Source: Acidobacteriaceae bacterium (GTDB lineage: Bacteria; Acidobacteriota; Terriglobia; Bryobacterales; Bryobacteraceae). Taken from it: a stretch of DNA of 64,000 bases. The notes below the pieces were generated by a model. It saw nothing but the letters and a program-made list of their open reading frames with translations. It ran no database searches and had not been told where the DNA came from. How positions within the stretch are numbered: position 1 is the first letter of the stretch; each line of letters opens with the position of its first letter. This document shows, piece after piece, positions 1 through 9,922 of this stretch. Where the stretch lies: NCBI GenBank assembly GCA_019240405.1, contig JAFAYL010000007.1, positions 1 to 64,000 on the forward strand, read 5' to 3'. The translations under genes and the position numbers were made by a program.

Positions 1-732
1 GGTGAGAAACCGGCTGAGCCCGAAAAGTTTGAGCTCCTTGGCTGCTTCCTTGCTGCCGCCCACCTGACGCAGGTAATCGAGCTGCCGCTTGATCGGCGTT
101 TGCCGGAAATTTTTCGCATACCCGAGAAACGCGAAATGGCTTTCCCCGAGGAACGCAGGGACCAGACAGGCGATTAAAAGCAGAAGAAGCCAGGGTGAGA
201 AGAAGAGAATCGCGGCCGAGAGCGAAATTGTCGTGACGACTTGTTGGAACAAGCGGCCGATGGATTGGATCATCCCCAAGCGATCGGTCGCCTGCACGCG
301 GGCACGCTCGAGGCGGTCGTAAAAAACAGGATCCTCATAGGCTTCGAGGTCGAGCTGGGACGCGTGTTCCATGACCTCGATGCTGACGTGGCGCGTGTAC
401 CGATCCGCCAGCACGGAATCGTAATAATCAATGACACGCGATACGATGCTGCCCGTAATCGCGAGCAAACACTCAAGCGCGACGAGCCACCACAAGTAGG
501 CGGATAGTGCTGCGCGATGGTTTACGATTGCGACGATTTCGTCGATGATCAGGCGAGTTACCCATGCGGTGCTGACTGGGATCAGCGCAACAATGATGCG
601 GAAGATAAGGCCCCAGACCACAACCCAAGGCCCCGAATCCCAAACGATCCGCAATACAGGCGGAATGTTTTTGAGCGCCTGTAGACGCTCCTGCCAAGCT
701 CCCGACGATCCCCGATCGTTGATTTGCGTCAC
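1..732 (-). CDS. ABC transporter, permease/ATP-binding fusion (5' part, cut by window edge)
   Basis: The minus-strand frame is open from a GTG at 732 to the window edge, giving the first 244 residues; it begins V-T-Q-I-N-D. A purine-rich AGAGAAGAG lies just upstream of the GTG. The visible part has hydrophobic stretches typical of an ABC type-1 exporter membrane domain (around WVVVWGLIFRIIVALIP, then LWWLVALECLLAI, later ILFFSPWLLLLLIACLVPAF) and the intracellular-loop signature around DLEAYEDPVFYDRLERAR. The ATPase half would lie beyond the edge. The neighbouring dehydrogenase and glycosyltransferases suggest export of a polysaccharide precursor, peptide or lipid; the substrate is inference. 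The family assignment is firm and the start codon less so. Confidence 0.8.
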   Translation of the reverse strand, partial: MTQINDRGSSGAWQERLQALKNIPPVLRIVWDSGPWVVVWGLIFRIIVALIPVSTAWVTRLIIDEIVAIVNHRAALSAYLWWLVALECLLAITGSIVSRVIDYYDSVLADRYTRHVSIEVMEHASQLDLEAYEDPVFYDRLERARVQATDRLGMIQSIGRLFQQVVTTISLSAAILFFSPWLLLLLIACLVPAFLGESHFAFLGYAKNFRQTPIKRQLDYLRQVGGSKEAAKELKLFGLSRFLT

Positions 733-797
733 GCCGAACTCTTCTCTAGTGTGACCTAGCTACCTAGAGGAGAAATCGGGTTAATGCCCTTTACGAA

Positions 798-2138
798 CTA
801 AACCGCGAGAGCCGGAGCAGGTAATGCAGTGTAAGCGAGCGATGTTCCGACGAGATCGGTGGTCGACACGCCGGCTTCCTTTACCTGGAGAGCGAGATCG
901 AACCTCAGCTTTTGCGTGATCACCAGGTGATCGCACCAGGAAAGAGTTTGCGCAAGAGAATCGTCGAGCAACCGGCCGATATGTGGGATCTGTTGAAGAA
1001 TGAAGTTGCGATTGCTCCCATAGATCGAGTCAAGCTGGATGTGCGGATCGAATACTCGCACCTCGCGTCCTTTCCCGATCAACTGTTCAAGGAGCGTGAC
1101 TACGGGACTTTCCCGTAGGTCATCCGTATTCTCTTTAAATGCCAGCCCAAAAACGCCGAGCTTACGAGCGGGCAAATCGAGAATGGCGTCGATGGCCCGT
1201 TGCAGATGCTGCTGGTTGCTCAGCAGCGCGGATTCGAGTAGCGGAAGCCGCAGATCCAGCCGACTCGCGCGATAATTCAGCGCACGAAGGTCCTTTGGAA
1301 GGCATGAGCCGCCGAACGCGAACCCTGGTTTCAGGTAAGCCGGAGAAATATTGAGCTTCTTGTCTTCGCAGAGCGTTGACATTACTTCGCCGGGATCCAC
1401 GTTAAGCCTCGCGCTCAGCGCGCCGATCTCATTCGCGAAGGAAACCTTCACCGCGTGAAACGCGTTGCAAGCGTATTTGATCATTTCGGCCGTTCGCAAG
1501 CTGACGAGGCAAGGCGGCACCTGCAAAGGCACATATAGCGATGCAACGCGCTCGACAGAATCGAAATCCTCGCCGCCCACGACGATCAGCGATGGCTCGA
1601 GAAAATCCTTAATCGCAACTCCCTCGCGAAGAAATTCGGGATTCGAGACCACCGAGACGAACGGATAATCCCTAAACAGCGGAATCACCGTTTCTTCGCA
1701 CGTGCCGGGAAAAACGGTACTGCGTATCGCGAGCACGAGAGGCTTCGTACGCTCCGAGAGACTATCGCGGACTTCGTGAAGCGCCCGGCGCAACTGTTCG
1801 AGTCCTAAATTGCCGTTTTTCTCCGAGGGCGTTCCCACGCACACGAACGCGACATCTGCATCGGCGATATCGTTAATCGACGTGCTTGCTCGAAGCCGGC
1901 CGGCGGCCACGTTATCCCGGATGAGCGGCTCCAGACCAGTCTCATAGAACGGAGCAATGCCGCTCATCACATTGGCCACCTTATTCTCGTCCCGATCAAC
2001 GCCCGTAACCCGGTAGCCTAGATTCGCTAAGCAAGCTGCGGAGACGCAACCCACGTAACCCAGTCCGAGCACCGCAACGTGCGTTGCCGACACTTGGCCG
2101 CTATTCACCTCAAAACTGTCACAATTTTCTGAAGTCAT
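798..2138 (-). CDS. Nucleotide-sugar 6-dehydrogenase (GDP-mannose/UDP-glucose type)
   Basis: 446 aa. NAD-dependent four-electron oxidation of a nucleotide sugar to its uronate, supplying acidic sugar for exopolysaccharide. Visible: Rossmann fold VAVLGLGYVG (residues 21-30), VCVGTPSE near 99-106, SNPEFLREG (165-173), central-helix Lys221/Asn225, catalytic Cys279 in FGGSCLPKD, and the C-terminal FKENTDDLRESP motif. SCLPKD rather than SCFPKD and the overall length resemble AlgD-type GDP-mannose dehydrogenases, but UDP-glucose specificity cannot be excluded. It begins 13 bp after the stop of the upstream glycosyltransferase, so the two are probably co-transcribed. About 16 residues precede the Rossmann fold, so a slightly later start is possible. 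Confidence 0.88.
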   Translation of the reverse strand: MTSENCDSFEVNSGQVSATHVAVLGLGYVGCVSAACLANLGYRVTGVDRDENKVANVMSGIAPFYETGLEPLIRDNVAAGRLRASTSINDIADADVAFVCVGTPSEKNGNLGLEQLRRALHEVRDSLSERTKPLVLAIRSTVFPGTCEETVIPLFRDYPFVSVVSNPEFLREGVAIKDFLEPSLIVVGGEDFDSVERVASLYVPLQVPPCLVSLRTAEMIKYACNAFHAVKVSFANEIGALSARLNVDPGEVMSTLCEDKKLNISPAYLKPGFAFGGSCLPKDLRALNYRASRLDLRLPLLESALLSNQQHLQRAIDAILDLPARKLGVFGLAFKENTDDLRESPVVTLLEQLIGKGREVRVFDPHIQLDSIYGSNRNFILQQIPHIGRLLDDSLAQTLSWCDHLVITQKLRFDLALQVKEAGVSTTDLVGTSLAYTALPAPALAV

Positions 2139-2151
2139 CCTGTCACTCGTC

Positions 2152-3282
2152 TCATCGGCTTCGACGCCGCGAATCTTTCTCCAAATGGCTTTCGTAAATC
2201 TCTTCCATGCGGGCCACAGATCGGGCGAGAGAAAAGCGCTCTCGAATCAGATGAGAGCCGCTATCGGCCAGACGGCACCGCAGCCCTGCATCGCCGATCA
2301 AAACCGAGAGCTGGCCGGCAAGATCACGTACATCTCCTGGCTCAAACAGAAGTCCCGTGTTGCCGTCGCGAATGATCTCTGGATTGCCGCCCGTGCGCGA
2401 AGCAACGCACGCGCAACCACAGGCCATAGCTTCCATAAGAGAATTCGAAAGGGCTTCAGAGAGAGACGGAAGAACGAAGATATCGATGGATTTGAGCCAC
2501 GGCGTCACATCCAACTCTGCGGGCTGAAATAAACACTGTTCGAATACGCCGAGTTGCTTCGCGAGTTCTTCGAGACGCGGCAGTTCCGGACCGCTGCCAA
2601 CGATCGCGAGTCGAAGGCCGGGACACCTGGACGAAATTCGCGCGAAGCCCTCGATCAGAGTTCCCAACCCTTTTTCAGGCCTCAAAACGCACATCGAGCC
2701 GATGACCAAAGATGCATTCTCAAGCGCATGCAAGCGCCTTCTGCCTTCCGGATTGAAGCGCGCCGTATCAACGCCGTTATGGCAGAGGTGAATCTTCGAC
2801 GGCCGCACGCGCTCATTCAGAATCAGCTCGCGCCGCACAGCTTCCGAATTCACGACGATGCCGTTGACTAGCCGATCCGTTAAGCGAAGAATTCTCAGAT
2901 AGAGTCGCGGTGTGAGGTGGCGATGCGCGCGCTGGCTCGAAAGCACGATGGGGGACTTCGCCGCCCGCGCGATAGGAACGCCAAAGCAGTTCAAGGGATA
3001 GTCGAATGTATGGACTACGCGAATGTTAAGCGTGCGGATGAAACGCGCAAGGCGCCACGCGCCTGTGATGGCGCTCGGCTTCATAAACGATGTAACCGGC
3101 AGGCGGACAACGGGGATGCCGTCTGCCTTTAGCTCACTGGCCCGAATTCCTTCTCTGAAACACGCGACGTGGACTTGGAATCTCGACCGGTCGAGCGAGC
3201 GAGCGAGTTCGGTTAATTGCCGCTCAGTTCCACCGGGTCCCAACTCGCGAGCCATCAGCATGACTGGTACAGGATCGGGCAC
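2152..3282 (-). CDS. GT4-family glycosyltransferase
   Basis: Retaining GT-B glycosyltransferase. The acceptor-side N-terminal domain begins MLMARELGPGGTERQL; the donor domain carries GSMCVLRPEKGLGTLIEGFA and the EX7E-type motif SEALSNSLMEAMACG followed by GGNPEII. It likely transfers a sugar onto a lipid-linked repeat unit at the cytoplasmic face of the membrane. The frame stays open to 3450, but that start would coincide with the ATG of the divergent gene, and the extra N-terminal residues look non-coding. I chose GTG 3282; ATG 3261 is equally possible and neither has a clear Shine-Dalgarno. Operon with the dehydrogenase downstream. Confidence 0.82.
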   Translation of the reverse strand: MPDPVPVMLMARELGPGGTERQLTELARSLDRSRFQVHVACFREGIRASELKADGIPVVRLPVTSFMKPSAITGAWRLARFIRTLNIRVVHTFDYPLNCFGVPIARAAKSPIVLSSQRAHRHLTPRLYLRILRLTDRLVNGIVVNSEAVRRELILNERVRPSKIHLCHNGVDTARFNPEGRRRLHALENASLVIGSMCVLRPEKGLGTLIEGFARISSRCPGLRLAIVGSGPELPRLEELAKQLGVFEQCLFQPAELDVTPWLKSIDIFVLPSLSEALSNSLMEAMACGCACVASRTGGNPEIIRDGNTGLLFEPGDVRDLAGQLSVLIGDAGLRCRLADSGSHLIRERFSLARSVARMEEIYESHLEKDSRRRSR

Positions 3283-3449
3283 AATCGAAAGTCGCCGGAC
3301 GTAGGCCGGGAAGTGGTCCGCGCTCCGGTCACAAGAGTTCTCAGTTATAGTGCTGATTCCTAAGCTGTTGTCTCTACGACAGTTGCTCGCCCGCCCGATT
3401 CGCTGAGAAAATTCCGGCCGCACGGCGCGTCGACTAGGCTTGAAGCGCA

Positions 3450-4313
3450 ATGACGCTTACACCTTTTCATCGTTTTGGCATTTGGGGCCTGCTTGTGTTC
3501 GCCGTTGCCGGGATGCAGGCTTTGGGCCAAACGTCTACCGGAACCAGTGTCGATTTGCAGGCGCAGACTCGCAACGCCGATTTTTCAAATTTTTCAGTGA
3601 CGCTGCCGATGACCGTTGGAACCGCTTTGCCTTCCTCCTGCCAAGTGGGACAGTTTTATTTCAATACGTCGGCGACCGCCGGTTCGAACACATACGCGTG
3701 CACGGCGGCGAACGTTTGGACGGTTCAGGGCGGCGGTCTCAGCATGTCGGCGCAGATGGGCGATTTTGCGCCCTTGCTCACGGGCGGAAGCTTAACCGTG
3801 GGCGCTGGATGTTCCTCCAGCAGCCCGTGCAACGTGCGCTTGGGGAACACGGTTCACACTTTCAAGAATCCAGCTATTGTTACCCCTTCGGGCTCAAACA
3901 CGGGGCTGGTGCTTGTCTATATCGACAATTCGGGAAATCTAACGGCGGGCAGCAGTACCGGTCTCGCGTGCAATGGATGTACGTACGCTCCCCGGGTCAC
4001 GGCATTCCCACCTGATTCGATTCCACTGTTTAACTGGACTCTGACCGGCGGCGCATTCGATGCCCAAGGAGGAACGGATTTTCGCGCGTTGCTGTCGAGC
4101 AAAAACGTGACCAGCGGGACCGGAATCCTTATGAGTCAGAGCGGGGGAACCTCGACGATTGCCGTCGATCCCACAGTGGTCGGCACTCAAGTGCCGCCTC
4201 CCGCTACATCGAGCGACGCCTGCTCGGCAGGCCAGTTTTCATTCGACACGAGCTATTACTACATCTGCACAGCTACAAATACCTGGAAACGTGTCGCGCT
4301 AGCCAGTTTCTAG
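3450..4313 (+). CDS. Secreted protein of unknown function with a repeated Cys-framed motif
   Basis: 287 aa. The first 26 residues form a typical Sec signal peptide (hydrophobic IWGLLVFAVAGMQALG, then Q). I do not recognise the family. Two copies of one motif stand out: SCQVGQFYFNTSA...YACTAANVWTVQ (about residues 57-88) and ACSAGQFSFDTSYYYICTATNTWKRV at the C-terminus, separated by a Ser/Gly/Thr-rich domain. Similar C-x2-GQ-x-F-x-T...W motifs occur in secreted or tail-fibre-like proteins of Acidobacteria (recollection, not checked). The stop is 5 bp before the next gene, whose Shine-Dalgarno (AGGAA) overlaps it, so the two are translationally coupled. Confidence 0.7.
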   Translation: MTLTPFHRFGIWGLLVFAVAGMQALGQTSTGTSVDLQAQTRNADFSNFSVTLPMTVGTALPSSCQVGQFYFNTSATAGSNTYACTAANVWTVQGGGLSMSAQMGDFAPLLTGGSLTVGAGCSSSSPCNVRLGNTVHTFKNPAIVTPSGSNTGLVLVYIDNSGNLTAGSSTGLACNGCTYAPRVTAFPPDSIPLFNWTLTGGAFDAQGGTDFRALLSSKNVTSGTGILMSQSGGTSTIAVDPTVVGTQVPPPATSSDACSAGQFSFDTSYYYICTATNTWKRVALASF

Positions 4314-4318
4314 GAACC

Positions 4319-7300
4319 ATGTTGGTGGCTTGGTGGGCCGCGGCGCTATTCACAAGCCGCAGCATTGCGGCTCAAACCCTTCCTGTTCAAGTTATCGGCG
4401 TTACGCCGACGCAAGCCATGCTCAGCTACACAGCGCCTGATGGGAATGCGTGCTCTGTTGCAGTCAGTGAGAACTCTTCCACTGACCCGAATACGGGCGC
4501 ATTCTTGTCGCTGGTCCATGATGTCGATCCGAACTTATTCCCGGGAGCGGATCGCGACACTCGAAACGGGAATCTCGTCAATGGAGCCGCGCGCACAATT
4601 GTAATCGGCTTCCGGGGCACCGGCGACGCTTCCGACGGGCACATCTACTCCCGCGCTCTTCAGGCAAATACAACGCATTATTACCAGATCACATGTGCCG
4701 ATGGGACGTATGCCGGCGCAGGCTTATTTACTACGGCCAATGTTCCACTCGGAAACAGCGCTCCCGATCCGATTCCTTACGATCCGAATAGTTGGGGAGG
4801 TTGGGGATGGCCAACCATTGATTACAGCGATCGCTCACCCAACTACATCGATCCGCAAACCGGAATTCTGCTGAAGCGTTGGACAAAGCCTGGCGACAAC
4901 GGTTTTATCAACTCGGGCGTGCCGTTTTCGGCAGTAGCGGACCTGGCAGGTTCATGGCAAAATCCGGCGAATATCGGCGCGACGGCCGACGGGCAGTACG
5001 CTACCTATACCGGCGTTGGCGGTTCATCCAACGCGCTTTTCCTGTGGGGCGAAGTACCTTTTGATCGGCCAAGCTTTCTTCCTGTGACATGGAACGTTCC
5101 GGACGACACGCGCATTCATCTTAATGGTTTCGGCGATCAGCCGGGTGATGCGGACCGCAGGGTCAGCGTGTGTCTCTCGGCAGATTATGGACAGAGTTGC
5201 GCCGGCTCTTCCGTGGACGTTATCTTGCCACAAACCAATCCGGCGGATGTCAGCGCGCCAAGCTCGTGGCCCGCGCCGCTCTTTTCAGGTTGGGGAAATG
5301 CACCGATTACTCCCGACATGCTGACGAACAATTTCACCGGTACGCTTGCGGCTGTAAGCGGAAGCACGGTGATTTGGGGCGCGAGCTCGTTTTACGGATA
5401 TAACAACTACTTCCCCGTCACCGCGCTCGAGCCGGGTGACAAAATTCTGATCTCCGGCACGGATCCTGTTTGCCCGCAAAATCTCTGCACAATCAGCGGC
5501 ATCACGGACGAGAAGACGCTTACGATTCAGCAGAACCTCACAGCCGGGAACCCCTCCGTCAATCAGTACCAGTTCCCGAACTTCGGATTCAAGCTCTGGA
5601 AGAAAACGGGCGTAGGGGCGATCAGCATTGATTCCGCAGTAAGCGATTGGGCAAGCTCGGCCACCATGTTCACTGAATACCAGGGCGCTGGTGACCCGTA
5701 TTGTTCAGCTAACACCGTTACTGCGACCTATGCCGCGGATGGCGTAACTCCAATCCCGCCGCTCGCCGGTTACATTTGCTCTTTCAAAACTAATTGGGGA
5801 AACAGCATTTTATATTTCGTTGCCGCATCAACCGGAGAAGCGCGAAAGCTAAGTAATCTGAACAATCTCTCGCTCGCCTTTAGCCCAAATCCGACGAATT
5901 TTTATGCCTATAACAACGCGACCGGGACGGTTCAGCAATGCTCGTATGATGCAAACGATGCCACGAATGGGCGATTCAAAGAATGGAGCGATGGATACAA
6001 CACGGCGCTCGAGAATCCTGCGTTCACATGTTCGGATCTGACTCCGGGCAACGAAACTATTCCGGAAGAAATCAGCGCTGCCCATCCAGAAATCGATGAA
6101 TGGTATTTCGGTGAGGCGGTGCTTACGTCCGTATCGTTCCCGCTCTTCGAATTCAGGCTGCGCCCGGTGCAAAATTCGCTCGCCTGGTTTTGCACGATTG
6201 ATGTGAGCCAGCCTGCAGGCCCAACTCAGGTTGCGCAATGCAGAAATACCTGGGACACCTACCCGGTACGCTGGTTGGGCGCTCACGGAACAGAATCGTT
6301 TCTGACAGAGCAATACGAGTTGATGAGCGTGCAAGTACCGCTCAACAGTGCCGGGGTGGCCGGGGTCGAGCAGTGGAGTCTCGACGTTTTGACCGTGTAT
6401 AACAACGGCGGTTCAACGGCTGTGCCGCGTAACTTTTACGATCCGCAAACCTGCGAAGCCTTGGGCGTGACTGATCTTCGGTGGATTGCGCAAGGAGCAA
6501 CAGGCGGCAATTGCATCAAGGTGAATGTGCAGACCGAGCCGGTGGCGATTAATCCTGCGCAATCTGATTTGCAGGCGCTAGGAGCGCTGCCCGTGGGCTC
6601 TCGGCCCGCAGCGTGGGCTCATAACTCCACATCGTGCGGCGGCGACGGGACAACAACGAATTGCTGGTCTTATCTGCAGCCGCTTCAGGAGGGCGATTAT
6701 CTTCAAGACGCCGCGCAAGGTCCGCTGGACGAAAAATTTCTTGTTGCGAAGAAGACGGCGCTCGCAAACGGCACTATCGATCTTGTGCTCGCAAGAAACA
6801 TGAATCCGTTTGGTTGCCGCGCCTCACCCGCACCGATGGATCACGCGGCAGGTTGGATTCCCATCATGTGGCCGCCCCAATCTTGCGCCGCCGTGGATTT
6901 CATCTCGAAAGCCGGTGATCCCGCGAGTGCGGCCGTGCCGGACAATCCGCAAACATATTCAGGACATACCGTTTCGTGGGTGAATTCTCGAAATCTCGAG
7001 CAGCATGTCACCCCTTATTCCTGGAATCTCGATGCGTCGGTCGGAGGCTACGGAGCAGCATATGGAGTGCGCACCGGCGTGTTCCCGCAAGTGGTCGGGG
7101 AATCGTTTCAGTTCGGGCTGAACAGCGTATATCCATTTGCCGGAAGCAACAACGGTCTGAGCATCAATCAGATTCAGAGCCACCCTGGCGGGGTCACAAC
7201 TTCCGCCTCACAGCGCGAGTCTCAATGGGCCGTAGACGGTAGACCATTAGGCGTTGAAGCCGGAGGAGATCAGTACCTTTGGAATCACACATTAACGAAA

Positions 7301-8173
7301 ATCGATGGCACACAGAATGTTTATCAGATCAGCTTGCCGCTCGATTCCGCGAATGGATCTCCCATCAGCTTCTCGGGATCAGATGTTCGTCTGGATAGGA
7401 AGCGTCGACAGATGCTTGCGTTTGCCGGCAATCACCTGCTGCGCGATATTAGCGGGCCCGGCTCTCTCATTACGGACTCGATCCCTTGGTCCTACTGCGT
7501 CGCTGATTTTCCGGGCGAATGCGTGCCCGGATCGCAACAAGGAAGCCAATACGTCAGCGTGCCGGAAGCTAGCACGACCGGCGTGTGCAGCAATGATGGA
7601 ACGATTCTTGCGCCATGCCTGGCGACAGCCGGTCCCCACGCGGCGGCCTACGTGCAGTTCGATATTTCGCGTCCGGATCCGTTCGGATTACGCTGGCGCA
7701 AGCTGACCAATATGTTCAACGGGCCAGGGAGGACCGATAACTACGCAAACATGCACTCGCTTGCGACGGGCGATTGGGGCGTTTCCACAGTGAAATGGGG
7801 TGACGGACGCCGCACCGATATCTTCGGAGTGAAGCTTCCGCCGTGGCCGAACGAAGACTCGATCATTCGCAACAATTTCGTAACTGTCCCGGTTAGCCTA
7901 GGCGGAGTGTCTGGGTCGCAAGTGCGCATCCGATTCGGATACAATACCGGTCTTTTCTGCTCGACGCGGCAGGAGCAATGCTCGACGGCGGCCGCGAACT
8001 CAGACCCTTACGCATGGCTCAGTGAGCCGCAATCGTGGACCCCTTGCGGAAACTCCGGCTGCACGGTCAATATTCCGGCGATTTCGAGTCGTGTTTTGTA
8101 CTATGTCGTAGATCGAATGACGGCCTCGGGTACGGTCATTTCAGGGCCTATGATGCTGACGGCTGTGAATTAA
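4319..8173 (+). CDS. Very large secreted protein of unknown function
   Basis: 1284 aa. Signal peptide MLVAWWAAALFTSRSIAAQ followed by a fibronectin-III-like segment (VIGVTPTQAMLSYTAP, residues about 26-140). The rest is rich in Gly, Asn, Trp and Pro, with scattered Cys, and has no further membrane segment, no LPXTG and no clear enzyme motif. Composition suggests an extracellular beta-rich protein. It is co-transcribed with the 287-aa secreted protein just upstream. Its stop overlaps the convergent ABC ATPase gene by 4 bp. Candidates are a surface adhesin or carbohydrate-interacting protein tied to the surrounding polysaccharide genes; this is inference from location only. Confidence 0.7.
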   Translation: MLVAWWAAALFTSRSIAAQTLPVQVIGVTPTQAMLSYTAPDGNACSVAVSENSSTDPNTGAFLSLVHDVDPNLFPGADRDTRNGNLVNGAARTIVIGFRGTGDASDGHIYSRALQANTTHYYQITCADGTYAGAGLFTTANVPLGNSAPDPIPYDPNSWGGWGWPTIDYSDRSPNYIDPQTGILLKRWTKPGDNGFINSGVPFSAVADLAGSWQNPANIGATADGQYATYTGVGGSSNALFLWGEVPFDRPSFLPVTWNVPDDTRIHLNGFGDQPGDADRRVSVCLSADYGQSCAGSSVDVILPQTNPADVSAPSSWPAPLFSGWGNAPITPDMLTNNFTGTLAAVSGSTVIWGASSFYGYNNYFPVTALEPGDKILISGTDPVCPQNLCTISGITDEKTLTIQQNLTAGNPSVNQYQFPNFGFKLWKKTGVGAISIDSAVSDWASSATMFTEYQGAGDPYCSANTVTATYAADGVTPIPPLAGYICSFKTNWGNSILYFVAASTGEARKLSNLNNLSLAFSPNPTNFYAYNNATGTVQQCSYDANDATNGRFKEWSDGYNTALENPAFTCSDLTPGNETIPEEISAAHPEIDEWYFGEAVLTSVSFPLFEFRLRPVQNSLAWFCTIDVSQPAGPTQVAQCRNTWDTYPVRWLGAHGTESFLTEQYELMSVQVPLNSAGVAGVEQWSLDVLTVYNNGGSTAVPRNFYDPQTCEALGVTDLRWIAQGATGGNCIKVNVQTEPVAINPAQSDLQALGALPVGSRPAAWAHNSTSCGGDGTTTNCWSYLQPLQEGDYLQDAAQGPLDEKFLVAKKTALANGTIDLVLARNMNPFGCRASPAPMDHAAGWIPIMWPPQSCAAVDFISKAGDPASAAVPDNPQTYSGHTVSWVNSRNLEQHVTPYSWNLDASVGGYGAAYGVRTGVFPQVVGESFQFGLNSVYPFAGSNNGLSINQIQSHPGGVTTSASQRESQWAVDGRPLGVEAGGDQYLWNHTLTKIDGTQNVYQISLPLDSANGSPISFSGSDVRLDRKRRQMLAFAGNHLLRDISGPGSLITDSIPWSYCVADFPGECVPGSQQGSQYVSVPEASTTGVCSNDGTILAPCLATAGPHAAAYVQFDISRPDPFGLRWRKLTNMFNGPGRTDNYANMHSLATGDWGVSTVKWGDGRRTDIFGVKLPPWPNEDSIIRNNFVTVPVSLGGVSGSQVRIRFGYNTGLFCSTRQEQCSTAAANSDPYAWLSEPQSWTPCGNSGCTVNIPAISSRVLYYVVDRMTASGTVISGPMMLTAVN

Positions 8174-8922
8174 TTATCAACCGTTGGCGGCTGGGAAAAT
8201 TCGGCGGTATGGATGTACTTGTCAATGACGTCACCCGGCGACCCTTCTGCGGCGATCTCGCCTTTCTTCAGCAGCAAAACACGCTGGCACAAATCGCGCA
8301 CAGCCGTTAGATCATGAGAGATAAATACGAGCGTCGTTCCGCGCCCGTGCAGCTCTCGAATGCGCTTCAGGCATTTCTCCTGAAAAGCCGCATCGCCGAC
8401 CGCAAGAACCTCGTCGAGCAGTAGAATATCCGGCTCGAGATGGGCCGTAATCGAAAACCCAAGGCGTACGTACATGCCGGACGAGTATCTCTTAACCGGG
8501 ACGTCGATATGCGGCCGCACCCCGGCAAACTCGATAATGCTGTCGAGCTTGTTTGTAATTTCCCGGCGCCGCATCCCAAGAATCGAGCCGCTCAGGTATG
8601 TGTTTTCTCGCCCGGTGAGCTCGGGATGAAAACCAGAGCCCACTTCGAGAAGAGCCGAGAGCCGGCCGTTGATCGCGATTTTGCCTCGAGTCGGCGCCGT
8701 AATATTCGAAAGCAGTTTGAGAACCGTGCTTTTTCCCGCGCCGTTGTGGCCGATGATGCCGAGTGCTTCGCCGCGCTTTACTTCGAAGCTGACGTTCTTG
8801 AGCGCCCAGAAATCTGTCTTGGGCCGCTTTAACGGGAGCTTGCTAAATAATCCGGAGCCTCGCCCATCTTCGCTTGGGATGCGGTAGCGCTTCGATACAT
8901 CCTCGAACCGGAGATCGATCAT
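8170..8922 (-). CDS. Polysaccharide ABC exporter, ATP-binding subunit (Wzt/KpsT/TagH-like)
   Basis: About 250 aa from ATG 8922 (MIDLRFEDVSKRYRIP); the frame extends upstream into the permease gene but that part is not coding-like. Walker A GHNGAGKST, signature YSSGMYVRLGF, Walker B DILLLDEVLAVGD and switch His in FISHD are all present, and the insertion ALLEVGSGFHPELTGREN is characteristic of polysaccharide/teichoic-acid exporters. It lacks the C-terminal carbohydrate-binding domain of O-antigen Wzt proteins, so recognition of a chain terminus is not expected. The start lies a base or two beyond the permease stop, so the two form one transporter. Confidence 0.93.
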   Translation of the reverse strand: MIDLRFEDVSKRYRIPSEDGRGSGLFSKLPLKRPKTDFWALKNVSFEVKRGEALGIIGHNGAGKSTVLKLLSNITAPTRGKIAINGRLSALLEVGSGFHPELTGRENTYLSGSILGMRRREITNKLDSIIEFAGVRPHIDVPVKRYSSGMYVRLGFSITAHLEPDILLLDEVLAVGDAAFQEKCLKRIRELHGRGTTLVFISHDLTAVRDLCQRVLLLKKGEIAAEGSPGDVIDKYIHTAEFSQPPTVDN

Positions 8923-8923
8923 A

Positions 8924-9841
8924 TCAAATGATGTCCGCGACCGTTGCTTCCCGCTGCTTGAAAAAGAGATACGCAGCCGGAAGAATGATGGCGGTCGCCA
9001 GCGCGGAGACGGAGAGCATCCAATTATCAATTCCGATTCCCTGAATTAAAACGCGGCGGAAATCTTCGACGATTCCGGCCATTGGATTTAGCACGTAAAG
9101 CGCGCGAAAGCGAACCGGAACCTGCGCGAAGCCATAAACTACGGGGCTCGCAAACATCCATAGCTGCAATAGCAGCGGCATCGCGATACCTATGTCGCGG
9201 AATCTCACCTGAACTGCCGAAAACAAGAGCGCAAGGGCACACGTGAAAAAAAATTCGATTACGAGAATGGGAACCAGATAAAAGGCTTCACGAGTGAGCG
9301 GAACGTGATACCAGGCCATCATCGCGCTCAAAATCATCGAAGCAATCAGCAAGTCGAAGAGGGCAGCGATCACATACGTCAGCGGAATGATTTCGCGCGG
9401 GAAATAGACTTTCGTAATCATCTGCTGATGGCTGACCAAGCCTTGCGCCGCAGACGCAAGCGCTGTTTGAAAAAACGTCCATGGAAGAATTCCCGAGAGC
9501 ACAAACAGCGGGTAGGCGATGCCGCCGCTCGGAATGCGCGTGAATAGAGAAAAAACAACCGTGTAAACCAACATCAGTGAAAGAGGTTGGATGAACGCCC
9601 ACGCGACGCCAAGCGCCGACTGCTTATAGCGAACTTTGATGCGGTGAATCGTCAGTGTGTAGAGAAGATCCCGATACCAGAACAGCTCCGAAAGCCCGCT
9701 TACCAGAACGGCCGGAGAGAACGAAGGCGGCCGAATGATTTTGACCCGTCGGGGTCCCGGGTTTGCGTGAAGACCTGATCGAACTTCGGTGTTGTGCTCA
9801 ACATCTGCTGGAGAAATCGCTTCAGGCACTACTGGAGCCAT
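8924..9841 (-). CDS. Polysaccharide ABC exporter, permease subunit (ABC-2 type, Wzm-like)
   Basis: About 305 aa from ATG 9841 (MAPVVPEAISPAD). After a cytoplasmic tail comes an amphipathic segment (LFWYRDLLYTLTIHRIKVRYKQSALGVAWAF) and six hydrophobic segments, with PREIIPLTYVIAALFDLL and RFRDIGIAMPLLLQLWMFASP typical of ABC-2 polysaccharide/polyol-phosphate permeases. The frame is open to 10048, but that extension would run antisense into the divergent glycosyltransferase and looks spurious. The protein exports undecaprenyl-linked polysaccharide across the inner membrane together with the downstream ATPase. Confidence 0.92.
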   Translation of the reverse strand: MAPVVPEAISPADVEHNTEVRSGLHANPGPRRVKIIRPPSFSPAVLVSGLSELFWYRDLLYTLTIHRIKVRYKQSALGVAWAFIQPLSLMLVYTVVFSLFTRIPSGGIAYPLFVLSGILPWTFFQTALASAAQGLVSHQQMITKVYFPREIIPLTYVIAALFDLLIASMILSAMMAWYHVPLTREAFYLVPILVIEFFFTCALALLFSAVQVRFRDIGIAMPLLLQLWMFASPVVYGFAQVPVRFRALYVLNPMAGIVEDFRRVLIQGIGIDNWMLSVSALATAIILPAAYLFFKQREATVADII

Positions 9842-9922
9842 AAGAACTGACGAAGTACTTATCGTTAGTGCGAGATTCGGAATGAACCTATCATTCTCAA
9901 GTGTTTTCGTAAACCTTTGCCG

